A DNA stretch of 61,614 bases. It comes from an uncultured Actinomycetes bacterium. GTDB taxonomy: Bacteria; Actinomycetota; Acidimicrobiia; Acidimicrobiales; RAAP-2. Below are positions 17,292-25,586 of this stretch, piece after piece. The stretch spans positions 1 through 61,614 of the forward strand of contig CAIQUD010000022.1 of NCBI GenBank assembly GCA_903874965.1, in the 5' to 3' direction. Position 1 is the stretch's first letter. Each line of letters starts with the position of its first letter. Both the position numbers and the translations under genes were made by a program. The notes below the pieces were generated by a model, which worked only from the letters and a program-made list of their open reading frames with translations, did not search any database and had not been told where the DNA came from.

Positions 17292-18296
17292 GTGGCCTAC
17301 CAGGCTGAGTACATCTGGATCGACGGAACTAAGCCGTCGCCGTTGTTGCGTAGCAAGACTCGAATTGTCGCCGATGGAAAGGCTCCAGACATCTGGGGCT
17401 TCGACGGATCGTCGACCAACCAGGCAACCGGAGACAACTCCGACTGCGTGCTCAATCCAGTTTTCACCTGTCCTGACCCGCTTCGCGGTCCGAACGACAT
17501 CTTGGTGATGTGCGAAGTGTTGCTCATTGACATGACGCCGCACCCAACCAACACCCGTGCCGCCTGTGCTGCGGTTGAAGCGAAGTACGCCTCCTTTGAG
17601 CCAATGTTCGGCATCGAGCAGGAGTACACCTTCATGCAAGACGACCGTCCGTATGGCTGGCCTGAAGTTGGCTACCCAGCTCCTCAAGGTCCTTACTACT
17701 GTGGCGTCGGCGGCTCGAAGATGCCTGGTCGTGACATCGTTGAGGCACACACGGCAGCCTGCTTGAAGGCCGGTCTTGGCATTGAAGGCACGAACGCCGA
17801 AGTGATGATGGCGCAGTGGGAATTCCAGATCGGCGTATTGCCCCCAGTCATGATCGGCGACCAAATTTGGGTCGCTCGCTGGCTGCTTAACCGGATTGCG
17901 GAGGACTATGGGGTGGAAGCCTCGTTTGACGCAAAGCCAATGAAGGGCGACTGGAACGGCGCTGGTGCACACACCAACTTCTCCACCAAGCAGATGCGTG
18001 AAGACGGTGGCTGGGACGCCATCATTGCCGGTTGCGAAGCCATTGGAACCCGAGTCATGGAGCACATCGAGAACTACGGCGTTGGCATTGCTGACCGCTT
18101 GACCGGTGCGCACGAGACCGCTCGGTTCGACAAGTTCTCCTATGGAACGTCAGACCGTGGTGCATCGATCCGTATTCCATGGAAGGTTGCCGTTGACAAG
18201 AAGGGTTGGCTCGAAGACCGCCGCCCGAACGCCAACATGGACCCGTACACCGTGACCCGTCTCCTCGTTGAGACCGTTTGCGGCGCAGCGAGTTAG
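17292..18296 (+). CDS. glnII: Type II (eukaryotic-like) glutamine synthetase (334 aa)
   Basis: This GSII forms glutamine from glutamate, ammonia and ATP. It has the GSII features D-G-S-S-T-N at about 40, F-G-I-E-Q-E-Y at about 115, N-x-E-V-M-M-A-Q-W-E-F-Q, A-G-A-H-T-N-F-S-T and R-G-A-S-I-R-I-P. GSII enzymes are decameric and lack the adenylylation site of GSI. The GTG at 17292 sits 5 bases after GAGGAG; the open frame extends further upstream (to 17205) but that extension has no family similarity. The length agrees with Streptomyces and Rhizobium GlnII. It is followed by a strong hairpin and a second GS-family gene. Confidence 0.93.
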   Translation: MAYQAEYIWIDGTKPSPLLRSKTRIVADGKAPDIWGFDGSSTNQATGDNSDCVLNPVFTCPDPLRGPNDILVMCEVLLIDMTPHPTNTRAACAAVEAKYASFEPMFGIEQEYTFMQDDRPYGWPEVGYPAPQGPYYCGVGGSKMPGRDIVEAHTAACLKAGLGIEGTNAEVMMAQWEFQIGVLPPVMIGDQIWVARWLLNRIAEDYGVEASFDAKPMKGDWNGAGAHTNFSTKQMREDGGWDAIIAGCEAIGTRVMEHIENYGVGIADRLTGAHETARFDKFSYGTSDRGASIRIPWKVAVDKKGWLEDRRPNANMDPYTVTRLLVETVCGAAS

Positions 18297-18347
18297 AACA
18301 CTCGAATAGCGTGGTCAATCCAGACCGCGTGGTTGAAAAGTGCTGTG

Positions 18348-18379
18348 CGATCGGGTCACCCTCCCGGGTGGCCCGATCG
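18348..18379. terminator. Perfect 14-bp hairpin between the two glutamine synthetase genes
   Basis: CGATCGGG-T-CACCC, loop TCCC, GGGTG-G-CCCGATCG: fourteen consecutive pairs including one G-T, closing a four-base loop. It begins 51 bases after the glnII stop and ends 19 bases before the TTG of the next gene. There is no uniform T-run, only TCGTTT, so it could be a terminator, an attenuator, or a processing/stability element lowering expression of the downstream genes relative to glnII. Confidence 0.7.
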
Positions 18380-18398
18380 TCGTTTCCGAGGAGGAACG

Positions 18399-19703
18399 TT
18401 GAGCCAGAATGACTATGTACTCCGCACGGTTGAAGAGCGAGGAATCGGTTTCATCCAGTTGTGGTTTACCGATGTGTTGGGAACGCCAAAGGCATTCCAC
18501 ATCACTCCCCAGGAATTGGAGAATGCCCTTGAAGAAGGGATGACCTTCGATGGTTCCGCCATTGACGGCTTCTCTCGAATGCAAGAAGCAGACGTGCTGG
18601 CACGTCCTGATCCCTCCACGTTCCAGGTCCTTCCCTACGAAGGGACTGGCAGCGAGATTGCTCGAGTGGTTTGCGATATTTCAAATCTCGATGGTTCACC
18701 GTTTGAGGGTTGCCCCCGCCACACCTTGCGTCGCGTTGCTGGACAAGCTCGATCCGAGGGCTACACCTTCTTCGTTGCGCCAGAGATTGAGTACTTCTAC
18801 TTCGCGTCTGCTGACCCTTCCATGACGCCGAAACCCCTCGATCGAGGTGGGTACTTCGACCTGTCCGTTGGAGATCCAGCGTCAGCATTGCGTCGTCGCT
18901 CCGTCAAGATGCTCGAGGAAATGGGAATTCCCGTTGAGCATGCACAACATGAAGACGCGCCGAGCCAGCATGAAGTTGACCTTCGCTATACCGACGTCCT
19001 CACCATGGCCGACACCGTCATGACGACGCGACTCGTCCTGAAGGCACTTGCCTCTGAACAAGGTCTTGTCGCGAGTTTCATGCCGAAGCCGCTTGCTGGG
19101 GTTCAGGGTTCAGGAATGCATACGCACTGTTCGCTGTGGAAAGACGAGTCGAACGCGTTTGCTGACCCAGAGGATGAAGCGGGACTCTCAAGCACTGCTC
19201 GAAGTTTCATGGCCGGTTTGCTGGTTCATGCTCCAGAAATCACGGCCATCACGAACCAATGGGTGAATTCGTATAAGCGACTCGTTCCTGGCCATGAAGC
19301 TCCAGTCAACATTGGTTGGGCGCGGTCAAACCGTTCGTCGCTCGTTCGAGTGCCTGTCGCAAAGCACGGTCGTCTCGAATCCACTCGTCTCGAGTATCGA
19401 GCACCTGACAGTGCTTGCAACCCATATCTCACCTTCGCGATGATGCTGGCCGCTGGGCTGAAGGGCATTGAAGGCAACTACGTGCTCGACGACGAACTCA
19501 CGTCCACGTCTGCCGTGCGTCAACGGCCACTGCCGAACAATCTCAACGATGCGGTCGACCTCCTCGAAAATTCGACGCTCGCCAGAGCAACGCTTGGAGA
19601 CCATGTGGTCGAGTGGTTTGTGAAAAATAAGCGTTCCGAGTGGGCGGCCTACAAGTCGGAAATCACGCAGTTTGAGCTCAATCGATACCTTCCGGTTCTC
19701 TAA
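18399..19703 (+). CDS. glnA2: GlnA2-like glutamine synthetase family protein (434 aa)
   Basis: This type I glutamine synthetase fold protein resembles the M. tuberculosis GlnA2 group: Y-V-L-R-T-V-E-E-R-G at the N-terminus, W-F-T-D-V-L-G, F-D-G-S-A-I-D-G-F, H-E-D-A-P-S-Q-H-E-V-D, F-M-P-K-P and N-R-S-S-L-V-R-V-P. The adenylylation tyrosine segment (N-L-Y-D-L-P in GSI-beta) is missing; a shortened N-N-L-N-D lies there. The TTG at 18399 follows GAGGAGG by four bases and aligns with the usual GlnA2 N-terminus. Streptomyces GlnA2 is a gamma-glutamylpolyamine synthetase, so glutamine synthesis should not be assumed. The glnR-like gene follows after 2 bases. Confidence 0.88.
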   Translation: MSQNDYVLRTVEERGIGFIQLWFTDVLGTPKAFHITPQELENALEEGMTFDGSAIDGFSRMQEADVLARPDPSTFQVLPYEGTGSEIARVVCDISNLDGSPFEGCPRHTLRRVAGQARSEGYTFFVAPEIEYFYFASADPSMTPKPLDRGGYFDLSVGDPASALRRRSVKMLEEMGIPVEHAQHEDAPSQHEVDLRYTDVLTMADTVMTTRLVLKALASEQGLVASFMPKPLAGVQGSGMHTHCSLWKDESNAFADPEDEAGLSSTARSFMAGLLVHAPEITAITNQWVNSYKRLVPGHEAPVNIGWARSNRSSLVRVPVAKHGRLESTRLEYRAPDSACNPYLTFAMMLAAGLKGIEGNYVLDDELTSTSAVRQRPLPNNLNDAVDLLENSTLARATLGDHVVEWFVKNKRSEWAAYKSEITQFELNRYLPVL

Positions 19704-19705
19704 CC

Positions 19706-20383
19706 ATGCCCGACGATCTCCTCCTCTGCCTTCCAGCGACGATTGATCCAAGTCTTCTGCTTGGGCTCTCACAAGCTGGCTACCGCCTCGAGCAAATTGA
19801 CGCGGAGCAACTGGACGCGGCGCCGAAGCAACTCCTTGCGGCGCTCGTGAGTGCCCGCGGTGGACTCTCAGCTGGACTCGAAACCTGTCGAAAGATTCGG
19901 GCAACGGCAGAAGGCACGGTGCCGATTCTGTTGTTGGTGAATCAAGTGGATGCTTCAAGTCTCGAGCACACCGGTGAAGTCTTTGACGACTTCGCCATTC
20001 TTCCAACGTCGGCCTCAGAACTTATTGTTCGACTCTCAAAGTTGACCTTTGGCCGAGGAGCATCGAGCAAGAGCACGCTCGTTACCTATGGGCCACTCAA
20101 GATCAATACCGAGACCTATCAAGCCGCCATTGATGGTCGAGTGTTGGACCTCACGTACATGGAATACGAGCTCTTGAGTTTTCTTGCATCAAATCCGACC
20201 AAGGTCTTTACGCGCGAAGCCCTGCTCTCTCGAGTTTGGGGCTACGAGTACTACGGCGGGGCGAGAACCGTCGACGTGCACATTCGTCGACTTCGAGCAA
20301 AGCTTGGCGAGGAACACGCATCGCTCATTGAGACGATTCGTTCCGTCGGGTATCGACTCGGGCAACCGAGCTGGGCGACCTGA
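19706..20383 (+). CDS. glnR: GlnR-like orphan OmpR-family regulator (225 aa)
   Basis: The C-terminal winged helix (about 125-222) is intact, with L-T-x-x-E-Y-E-L-L, F-T-R-E-A-L-L, V-W-G-Y-E-Y-Y-G-G-A-R-T-V-D-V-H-I-R-R-L-R-A-K and V-G-Y-R; this segment is close to Streptomyces GlnR. The N-terminal receiver-like domain is degenerate: the position of GlnR Asp50 is Ser49 (L-V-S-A-R), so phosphorylation is excluded. GlnR is known as the global nitrogen regulator that works without a cognate kinase. Its place 2 bases after a GS-family gene strengthens the assignment. It probably controls this cluster. Confidence 0.82.
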   Translation: MPDDLLLCLPATIDPSLLLGLSQAGYRLEQIDAEQLDAAPKQLLAALVSARGGLSAGLETCRKIRATAEGTVPILLLVNQVDASSLEHTGEVFDDFAILPTSASELIVRLSKLTFGRGASSKSTLVTYGPLKINTETYQAAIDGRVLDLTYMEYELLSFLASNPTKVFTREALLSRVWGYEYYGGARTVDVHIRRLRAKLGEEHASLIETIRSVGYRLGQPSWAT

Positions 20384-20397
20384 GTCGAGGCTTCGCC

Positions 20398-20922
20398 CTA
20401 GGAAATTGCTTTGAGGAGCGCAATGCCGACTGCGAGCAGGCCTCCAATGGCCGCTTGACTGACGAGCGCCCATCTTCTGAGTCCAATGGCAATGCCAGCG
20501 AGCAGTTCATAGGCGACGAGTGAAATGCACGTCACCCAAATTCCGACCGAGAGTGCGGTAACGGGGTTTCGACTGAAGACCCCAACAATCACCACGACCG
20601 CGAGTGGAATCGATGCACCCTCGACAATGCCGAACTCACGCTTGAAATCCTGAATGAGTCCCTTCCAAGAAAGGGCTTCGCGCTCCTTCACTCGTCGAGA
20701 CAATCCACGTGAGTAGGCATGGGCAAGCCAATAGAGCAGGACCACAAGTTCGACGCCGAGGCAAGAGAGCCAGAGACTCTCTGCACGGGTCGACTCTGCG
20801 GCGATAACCGCCCCGGCAGTGAAGGTTCCATAGATCGCAGGTCCCGGGTCACCATCGACCGTCAGAATCTTGAGGATGCGAATGAAGTGCCGGTTTGGTT
20901 TGTCCGGCGCCTCGGTGCTCAC
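20398..20922 (-). CDS. Conserved membrane protein, about 4 TM segments (174 aa)
   Basis: I do not recognise a named family. After a polar N-terminus with D-G-D-P-G-P, hydrophobic stretches lie near residues 30-45, 50-68, 103-118, 124-145 and 152-172, separated by a charged loop (R-R-V-K-E-R-E at about 75). It overlaps the RidA gene by ATGA, so both come from one transcript. No transport or enzymatic motif is visible. Confidence 0.65.
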   Translation of the reverse strand: MSTEAPDKPNRHFIRILKILTVDGDPGPAIYGTFTAGAVIAAESTRAESLWLSCLGVELVVLLYWLAHAYSRGLSRRVKEREALSWKGLIQDFKREFGIVEGASIPLAVVVIVGVFSRNPVTALSVGIWVTCISLVAYELLAGIAIGLRRWALVSQAAIGGLLAVGIALLKAIS

Positions 20923-21290
20923 GAATCGAGCGGTGCGTGCGCCCAGACCTCGACTTCAACGAGTCCGCCGAGGGGTAGGGCAGCGACGCCGATCGTCGAA
21001 CGAGTTGGCCGGTGATCGCCGAAGTGCTCTGCCCAAACAGGATTGACGAGCGGAAAGTCGGCCATATCGGCCAAGAACATGGTGGCCTTGACGACCTGGT
21101 CAAGGCGGGCGCCCTTGGTGGCGAGGACATCCGCCACATTGGTGAGCACCTGATCCAATTGCTCAGCGGTCCCGCCTTCAACGAGGGCACTTGAACCGTC
21201 CGCTTGAACCTTCAATCCCAATTGACCAGAAATCACGACCATGTCGCCGAAGCGAAGGGCGGGGACATAGGGGCCAATGGGAGCGCTCAT
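20919..21290 (-). CDS. RidA-family protein (reactive enamine/imine deaminase, 123 aa)
   Basis: This YjgF/YER057c/UK114 protein hydrolyses reactive imines made by PLP enzymes and thus protects metabolism. Family features visible are G-D-M-V-V-I-S-G-Q-L-G-L at 15-26, the central L-D-Q-V-L-x-N-V-A-D, V-V-K-A-T-M-F-L-A-D, and the R-S-T-I-G-V-A-A-L-P-L-G-G-L-V-E-V-E segment holding the conserved substrate-binding Arg (R104). Start ATG at 21290. It is coupled to the membrane-protein gene downstream. Confidence 0.88.
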   Translation of the reverse strand: MSAPIGPYVPALRFGDMVVISGQLGLKVQADGSSALVEGGTAEQLDQVLTNVADVLATKGARLDQVVKATMFLADMADFPLVNPVWAEHFGDHRPTRSTIGVAALPLGGLVEVEVWAHAPLDS

Positions 21291-21311
21291 GAGATCAGGG
21301 CTCGAGGTTGC

Positions 21312-21674
21312 TCAGCTGAATGAAGAGCCGCAGCCGCAAGTCTTCGACGCGTTGGGGTTCGAGATGTGGAACCCGGCGTCGTTGAGGCCATCGCTGTAGT
21401 CAAGACTTGATCCAATGAGCATTTCGGCGCTCTGTGGGTCAACGACCACCTTGACGTCACCAAAGGCACGTACGACGTCGTCAGCGGCAACTTCGGAGTC
21501 AAAGAACATTTCGTAGCTGAATCCGGAACATCCGCCAGGCTTCACGGCAACTCGCAGGGCCAGCTCTTCGCCGTTCTCCTGAGCAAGCAGCTCCTTCACC
21601 TTTGCAGCAGCCTTGTCCGTGAGGACAACAGGCTCTTGCTTCTTCCCGATCGAGACGGTGCTGGACATCGACAT
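21312..21674 (-). CDS. A-type iron-sulfur carrier, ErpA/IscA/SufA-like (120 aa)
   Basis: HesB-fold scaffold/carrier that accepts Fe-S clusters and passes them to target enzymes. The three conserved ligands are Cys49 (P-G-G-C-S-G) and Cys113/Cys115 (T-C-G-C-G) near the C-terminus. The ATG at 21674 follows AGAGGAGG by four bases; the longer frame to 21725 lacks homology. It diverges from the Mrp ATPase gene across about 100 bases, so both may share control, and Mrp proteins are themselves Fe-S carriers. Confidence 0.9.
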   Translation of the reverse strand: MSMSSTVSIGKKQEPVVLTDKAAAKVKELLAQENGEELALRVAVKPGGCSGFSYEMFFDSEVAADDVVRAFGDVKVVVDPQSAEMLIGSSLDYSDGLNDAGFHISNPNASKTCGCGSSFS

Positions 21675-21778
21675 GGTGCCTCCTCTGAGGAACTCGGGCG
21701 TTCGTCCGGAACGCAGTGCGCCCATCGTATCGGTTCGGCTCCGACGTCAGGCCGCGAACGCGCCGTTACGCTGCGGGT

Positions 21779-22918
21779 ATGGCTGTTCCAACCACTCAAG
21801 AGGTCCGCGACGTACTCCGCGCGGTCATTGATCCTGAGCTTGGCGACAACATCGTTGACCTCGGAATGGTGGGCGACATTGCGATTCGTGACGGCAAGGT
21901 CTCGGTTGGCGTGGCATTGACGATTGCTGGCTGTCCGCTCCGTGCACAGATTGAACGTGACGTCACGTCGAGCATTGAAGCACTTGACGGAGTGAGTTCT
22001 GTTGAGGTCGTGATCTCGATGATGGATGCCGACCAAAAGGCGCTGGTGATGCAGCGAGCACGATCGGTTGCCCGAGATCGAGCAACCGACACGATTTCTT
22101 CTACGACGAGCATCCTCGCCATCGCCTCGGGCAAAGGTGGGGTTGGCAAATCATCCATCACGACGAACCTGGCAGTGGCGCTTGCTCAGCGTGGTCTCAC
22201 GGTCGGCATCCTGGATGCAGATATCTGGGGCTTTTCGATCCCTCGTCTCGTCGGGCTTTCGGGTCCAGTTGAGGCGAAGAAGGGGAAGATGCAGCCGGTT
22301 GAAGTTGCCTGTGGAAGTGGACGCTTGAAAGTCCTTTCCATGGGATTCTTGGCCGACGAGGACCGAGCCATCATGTGGCGAGGACTCGTCCTCAATCGAG
22401 CAGTTCAGCAATTTGTTGAGGACGCAGATTGGGGCCAACTTGACTACTTGTTGGTCGATCTTCCACCTGGAACTGGCGATGTTGCGATGGGACTCGTGAA
22501 GGTTCTTCCGCGTGCGCAACTTCTTGTCGTGACCACGCCTCCCGTTGCGGCACAGAAAGTGGCCCATCGAGCGGCGGATATGGCACGCCGCGGGTATCTA
22601 CCTGTTGCCGGCGTCATTGAAAATATGTCGGCGTTCGTCTGTGACCACGGAACGTCGTATGCCTTGTTTGGCAGTGGAGGTGGACAGCGACTTGCGGATC
22701 AGTTGAAGGTTCCGCTCCTCGCGTCAATTCCTATCCACCCAGATATGGCAGCCGGAGGCGACGCGGGAACCCCTTCAGCTGGAGGCAGTGGCCCCTTGGC
22801 TGCGGTCTTCGCTCAATTGGCCGAGCGTGTCGTCACCGACATTGCTCCGCCAATTTCAATGACGGGATGTTCTGCCCGCCTCCTCGATGCAATGGAAGAA
22901 GCGGTCGCTCAGGCTTGA
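21779..22918 (+). CDS. Mrp/ApbC-family Fe-S carrier ATPase (379 aa)
   Basis: An N-terminal MIP18/DUF59 domain (1-85, D-P-E-L-G and the conserved Cys52 in A-G-C-P-L) is followed by a P-loop NTPase with the deviant Walker A S-G-K-G-G-V-G-K-S at 117-125, D-A-D-I-W-G and D-L-P-P-G-T-G-D. The C-terminal segment shows C-D-H-G where many Mrp proteins carry a C-x-x-C, so cluster binding at the dimer interface may differ. It works in Fe-S delivery, consistent with the divergent A-type carrier. The 3' end overlaps the convergent Nudix gene by 10 bases. Confidence 0.9.
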   Translation: MAVPTTQEVRDVLRAVIDPELGDNIVDLGMVGDIAIRDGKVSVGVALTIAGCPLRAQIERDVTSSIEALDGVSSVEVVISMMDADQKALVMQRARSVARDRATDTISSTTSILAIASGKGGVGKSSITTNLAVALAQRGLTVGILDADIWGFSIPRLVGLSGPVEAKKGKMQPVEVACGSGRLKVLSMGFLADEDRAIMWRGLVLNRAVQQFVEDADWGQLDYLLVDLPPGTGDVAMGLVKVLPRAQLLVVTTPPVAAQKVAHRAADMARRGYLPVAGVIENMSAFVCDHGTSYALFGSGGGQRLADQLKVPLLASIPIHPDMAAGGDAGTPSAGGSGPLAAVFAQLAERVVTDIAPPISMTGCSARLLDAMEEAVAQA

Positions 22919-23835
22919 GGAACTGCGCCGTCTCCAGGATTTGCCTGATGGGAAATCTTCCGGATCGTGGCATTGAAATCACCTGAGGGTGTGGCATGGG
23001 TTGGCGTGACTACTTGGTCGTAACCCTCGTCGCCCGGCAAGAGAATTCGGACACCTTCGCCAGTGACGGTGATCCTCGGCATGATGGCTGGAATTGATTC
23101 AGCCGTTGCCGCAGCTTCCAACAGGGCATCAACGGTCGAGAATCGGCTAATTGCTTGCAGATTCTTGATGGTCGGAAAGATCAGTTCGATTTCTTCGCGC
23201 TGGTGTGCGGCGAGTGCTTCCTCAGGAGAAATCCAAAGATCGGCGATGACTTCGCCAGCGTCGTGTGCGGGAACTTGGGCTTCGGGTGCGCGTGCGACAA
23301 AGAATCGCGTGTCGTAACGGCGCGGTGCGCCTTCGGGGGTGATCCAGTGGGCAAAGTATGCGACGTCTTGCACGGCCAAATGGAGATCTTCAGCCAAAGC
23401 AATCTCGACGAAGGAACACTCACGTGCATTGAGTTTCCTTCGGTGTTCCGCAAATCGACTTGCCGTCTCGGCTTCATCCAGCCGCAGCATCGTCCCGTGT
23501 GGATCGGTGGCAAGGAGCACGCCAGCCTCTTCAAAACACTCTCGAAGCACTGCGACCCAGTAGGCAAGCCCACCGCGCTCTATGCCCAAAATTTCCGAGG
23601 CTTCGGCGTCAGTTCGACCTTGGCTTCTGCGCTCAACGTCGCTTGCTGAATCGGCTGGGTCAACCGCACCTCCTGGAAAGACGTAAGCGCCACCAACGAA
23701 GTCGGAATTGAGATTTCGACGAACCATCAGCACTTCAATGCCCGTGCCTCGTTCGTGGTCGCGAACAAGCATGACCGTCGCCGCAGGCCGGAGTGCAACC
23801 TGATCAGCAGGAACAGAAGGTTGTTGGTCGGCCAT
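22909..23835 (-). CDS. Nudix hydrolase, NUDT19-like (308 aa)
   Basis: A Nudix domain begins near residue 16; the Nudix box is split by an insertion, with G-G-A-V-D-P at about 54 and R-E-C-F-E-E-A-G-V at about 97-105, the arrangement seen in NUDT19-type CoA diphosphatases. Family members cleave nucleoside diphosphates linked to other groups, often CoA derivatives. The C-terminal 60 residues are less typical. Substrate is inference only. Confidence 0.82.
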   Translation of the reverse strand: MADQQPSVPADQVALRPAATVMLVRDHERGTGIEVLMVRRNLNSDFVGGAYVFPGGAVDPADSASDVERRSQGRTDAEASEILGIERGGLAYWVAVLRECFEEAGVLLATDPHGTMLRLDEAETASRFAEHRRKLNARECSFVEIALAEDLHLAVQDVAYFAHWITPEGAPRRYDTRFFVARAPEAQVPAHDAGEVIADLWISPEEALAAHQREEIELIFPTIKNLQAISRFSTVDALLEAAATAESIPAIMPRITVTGEGVRILLPGDEGYDQVVTPTHATPSGDFNATIRKISHQANPGDGAVPQA

Positions 23836-23911
23836 GGCTCCACGCTACCGGGCTGTTCAGCGACTGCGCTTCCCGTACGATGAGGTTCAGGCAGGCTCCT
23901 TGCCGAGAACT

Positions 23912-24811
23912 ATGACCTCCGCCACTCCGCACCCAGAACTTCCCGTGCTTGGGACGCATCGTCGCCCATGGCCGACCTTGCTCTCTTGGGTGGTAATCGT
24001 TGTCGTAAGCGCACTGATTCTTGTGCTGATCGGGGTCAAGATCATTCGATCGGAAACCGAGCCGGGCATTGATCCCGTTGCCTTGGCGAGCCCAGCCGTT
24101 GTTGCAACACTCGGCAAGGTTCCAGCAAGCGCTCACAAAGCCGCCTTGGCAAACCCTTCGCCACTGATTGCTCATTTGCACCGGCAAGGCGGTTCACTCA
24201 TGACCGCAACCACGGTGAGCGGTATGACCCTTCCATTGGTCGTCTTCGTTGGCACCGAGTCTTGTATGGCCTGTGCGGCAGAACGTTGGCCGTTGATCGT
24301 CGCGCTCAGTCGGTTCGGGACGTTTTCGAATCTTGGCGCGGTGACGTCGTCAGACCTCGTTGCAAGCCCAAGTCTTCAATCCTTTACCTTCAGAGGGTCG
24401 AAGTATCGATCGAACTACTTCATCCTCCATGCATTTGAGTTGACGGGCGAGCGTCCCGATGAACTTGGGAACTACCCCGTTACCGCATCGCTCGATCCAC
24501 AAGCAGCAGCAGCGATCCACGATGACGACGTTGTTGCCGCATCGGGGCTTGTTGCCCAACCAGGTGGGTTCAAGCCGGAACAGATGTATCCCTTCCTCGA
24601 TCTCGCCCATCGAGCGGTGCTTGTTGGCACGCAACTCCCACCGGCAGTCCTCATTGGAAGGGCACGCGCGGATGTTGCAGATGCACTCGCCGATCCAACG
24701 ACGCAAGTTTCTGGACCGATTTTGACGGCAGCAAATGCGTTAACGGTTGAGCTATGTGCCATTACCCACGGGCTTCCTGCCAAGGTTTGCCGAGCATATG
24801 GAGGTTCCTGA
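23912..24811 (+). CDS. DUF929-type membrane-anchored thioredoxin-like protein (299 aa)
   Basis: A cytoplasmic stub of about 22 residues precedes one TM helix (about 24-45), and the rest is extracytoplasmic. F-V-G-T-E-S-C-M-A-C-A-A-E-R-W-P at about 112-127 contains a C-x-x-C redox pair (Cys118, Cys121), and S-R-F-G-T-F follows; both are typical of DUF929. The next gene, overlapping by TGATG, encodes a VKOR, the quinone-linked oxidase for Trx-like partners, so the two probably form an oxidative folding system. The ATG at 23912 places the TM helix near the N-terminus; the frame runs 26 codons further upstream. Confidence 0.82.
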   Translation: MTSATPHPELPVLGTHRRPWPTLLSWVVIVVVSALILVLIGVKIIRSETEPGIDPVALASPAVVATLGKVPASAHKAALANPSPLIAHLHRQGGSLMTATTVSGMTLPLVVFVGTESCMACAAERWPLIVALSRFGTFSNLGAVTSSDLVASPSLQSFTFRGSKYRSNYFILHAFELTGERPDELGNYPVTASLDPQAAAAIHDDDVVAASGLVAQPGGFKPEQMYPFLDLAHRAVLVGTQLPPAVLIGRARADVADALADPTTQVSGPILTAANALTVELCAITHGLPAKVCRAYGGS

Positions 24812-25308
24812 TGGAAGAGCGATTGCGTCGTAGCGAGCTGTATCCGGTCGCCCCTTGGGTCGTCGCGGCGACGTTTCTCTTGTCGCTCATTGGACTCGGG
24901 ATCTCGATTTACCTGACGATCGTCCACTTCGACAGTGGGATTCCTCTTGCCTGTCCGAACACTGGAGCCATCAATTGCAGTCTCGTGATCAATGGCCCGT
25001 ACAGTTCAGCGTTCGGCATTCCCTTTGCGGTGCTTGGGCTGCTGTTCTTCATTGCCATGGCGGCCATGTGCACGCCTTGGGTGTGGTCAATGCCGCAACT
25101 CATCGTCCATCAGCTGCGACTCTGGTTCTCCATCACTGGAGTGGTGACGATCTTCTATCTCGTCTACATCGAGGTTGCGATTAAGCACCACATTTGCCTG
25201 TGGTGCACCGGAGTGCACCTGACCACGTTCGCAATCTTCTCAATTCTGGTGACGAATCGAGTGGCGGTCGCCGAAGACGTCAGCGACCCCTCCTCCGACG
25301 CTCAGTAA
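24811..25308 (+). CDS. Vitamin K epoxide reductase (VKOR) family protein (165 aa)
   Basis: Four to five TM segments hold the VKOR active site C-L-W-C (Cys129, Cys132) and the loop pair Cys48/Cys56 that shuttles electrons from the periplasmic partner; Y-S-S-A-F-G-I-P-F near 64-72 is also characteristic. VKOR homologues replace DsbB in actinobacteria, re-oxidising a thioredoxin-like disulfide donor with quinone. GGAGG lies 6 bases before the ATG, and the ATG overlaps the DUF929 stop. The 3' end runs 29 bases into the convergent whiB gene. Confidence 0.92.
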   Translation: MEERLRRSELYPVAPWVVAATFLLSLIGLGISIYLTIVHFDSGIPLACPNTGAINCSLVINGPYSSAFGIPFAVLGLLFFIAMAAMCTPWVWSMPQLIVHQLRLWFSITGVVTIFYLVYIEVAIKHHICLWCTGVHLTTFAIFSILVTNRVAVAEDVSDPSSDAQ

Positions 25309-25543
25309 AGACCTTCCGCTCAAGTTCATTGAGCCCACCCCAAATGCCGTAGGTCTCGTTAATTTCGATCGCGTATTCAAGGCACTCGGACTTGACGGTG
25401 CACTCTGCGCAAATGGACTTCGCGTCCGATTCGCGATTGGACTTCTCTTCTCGGCGTTCGGTGGTGTTCGGTGGATAGAAAAGTTCGGCGTACGGTCCCT
25501 TGCACGCTGCGAACCGTTGCCACGATTCTTCAATGCTCTGCAT
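25280..25543 (-). CDS. WhiB-family Fe-S regulator, WhiB4/WblA-like by context (87 aa)
   Basis: The four Fe-S ligands are Cys14 (A-A-C-K), Cys45, Cys48 and Cys54 (C-A-E-C-x5-C); the G-I-W-G-G turn is at 66-70 and a basic DNA-contact tail (E-R-R-R-R-G-R) ends the protein. WhiB proteins bind sigma region 4 and respond to NO or oxygen. The ATG at 25543 follows a G-rich ribosome site. It is divergent from two ArsA/Get3-like ATPases, as whiB4 is from Rv3679-Rv3680 in M. tuberculosis, which is the reason for the subgroup suggestion. Confidence 0.9.
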   Translation of the reverse strand: MQSIEESWQRFAACKGPYAELFYPPNTTERREEKSNRESDAKSICAECTVKSECLEYAIEINETYGIWGGLNELERKVFTERRRRGR

Positions 25544-25586
25544 GCCACCCCCCAGTGGTTGTCTCTTCGTGCAACCTATGTCATGC

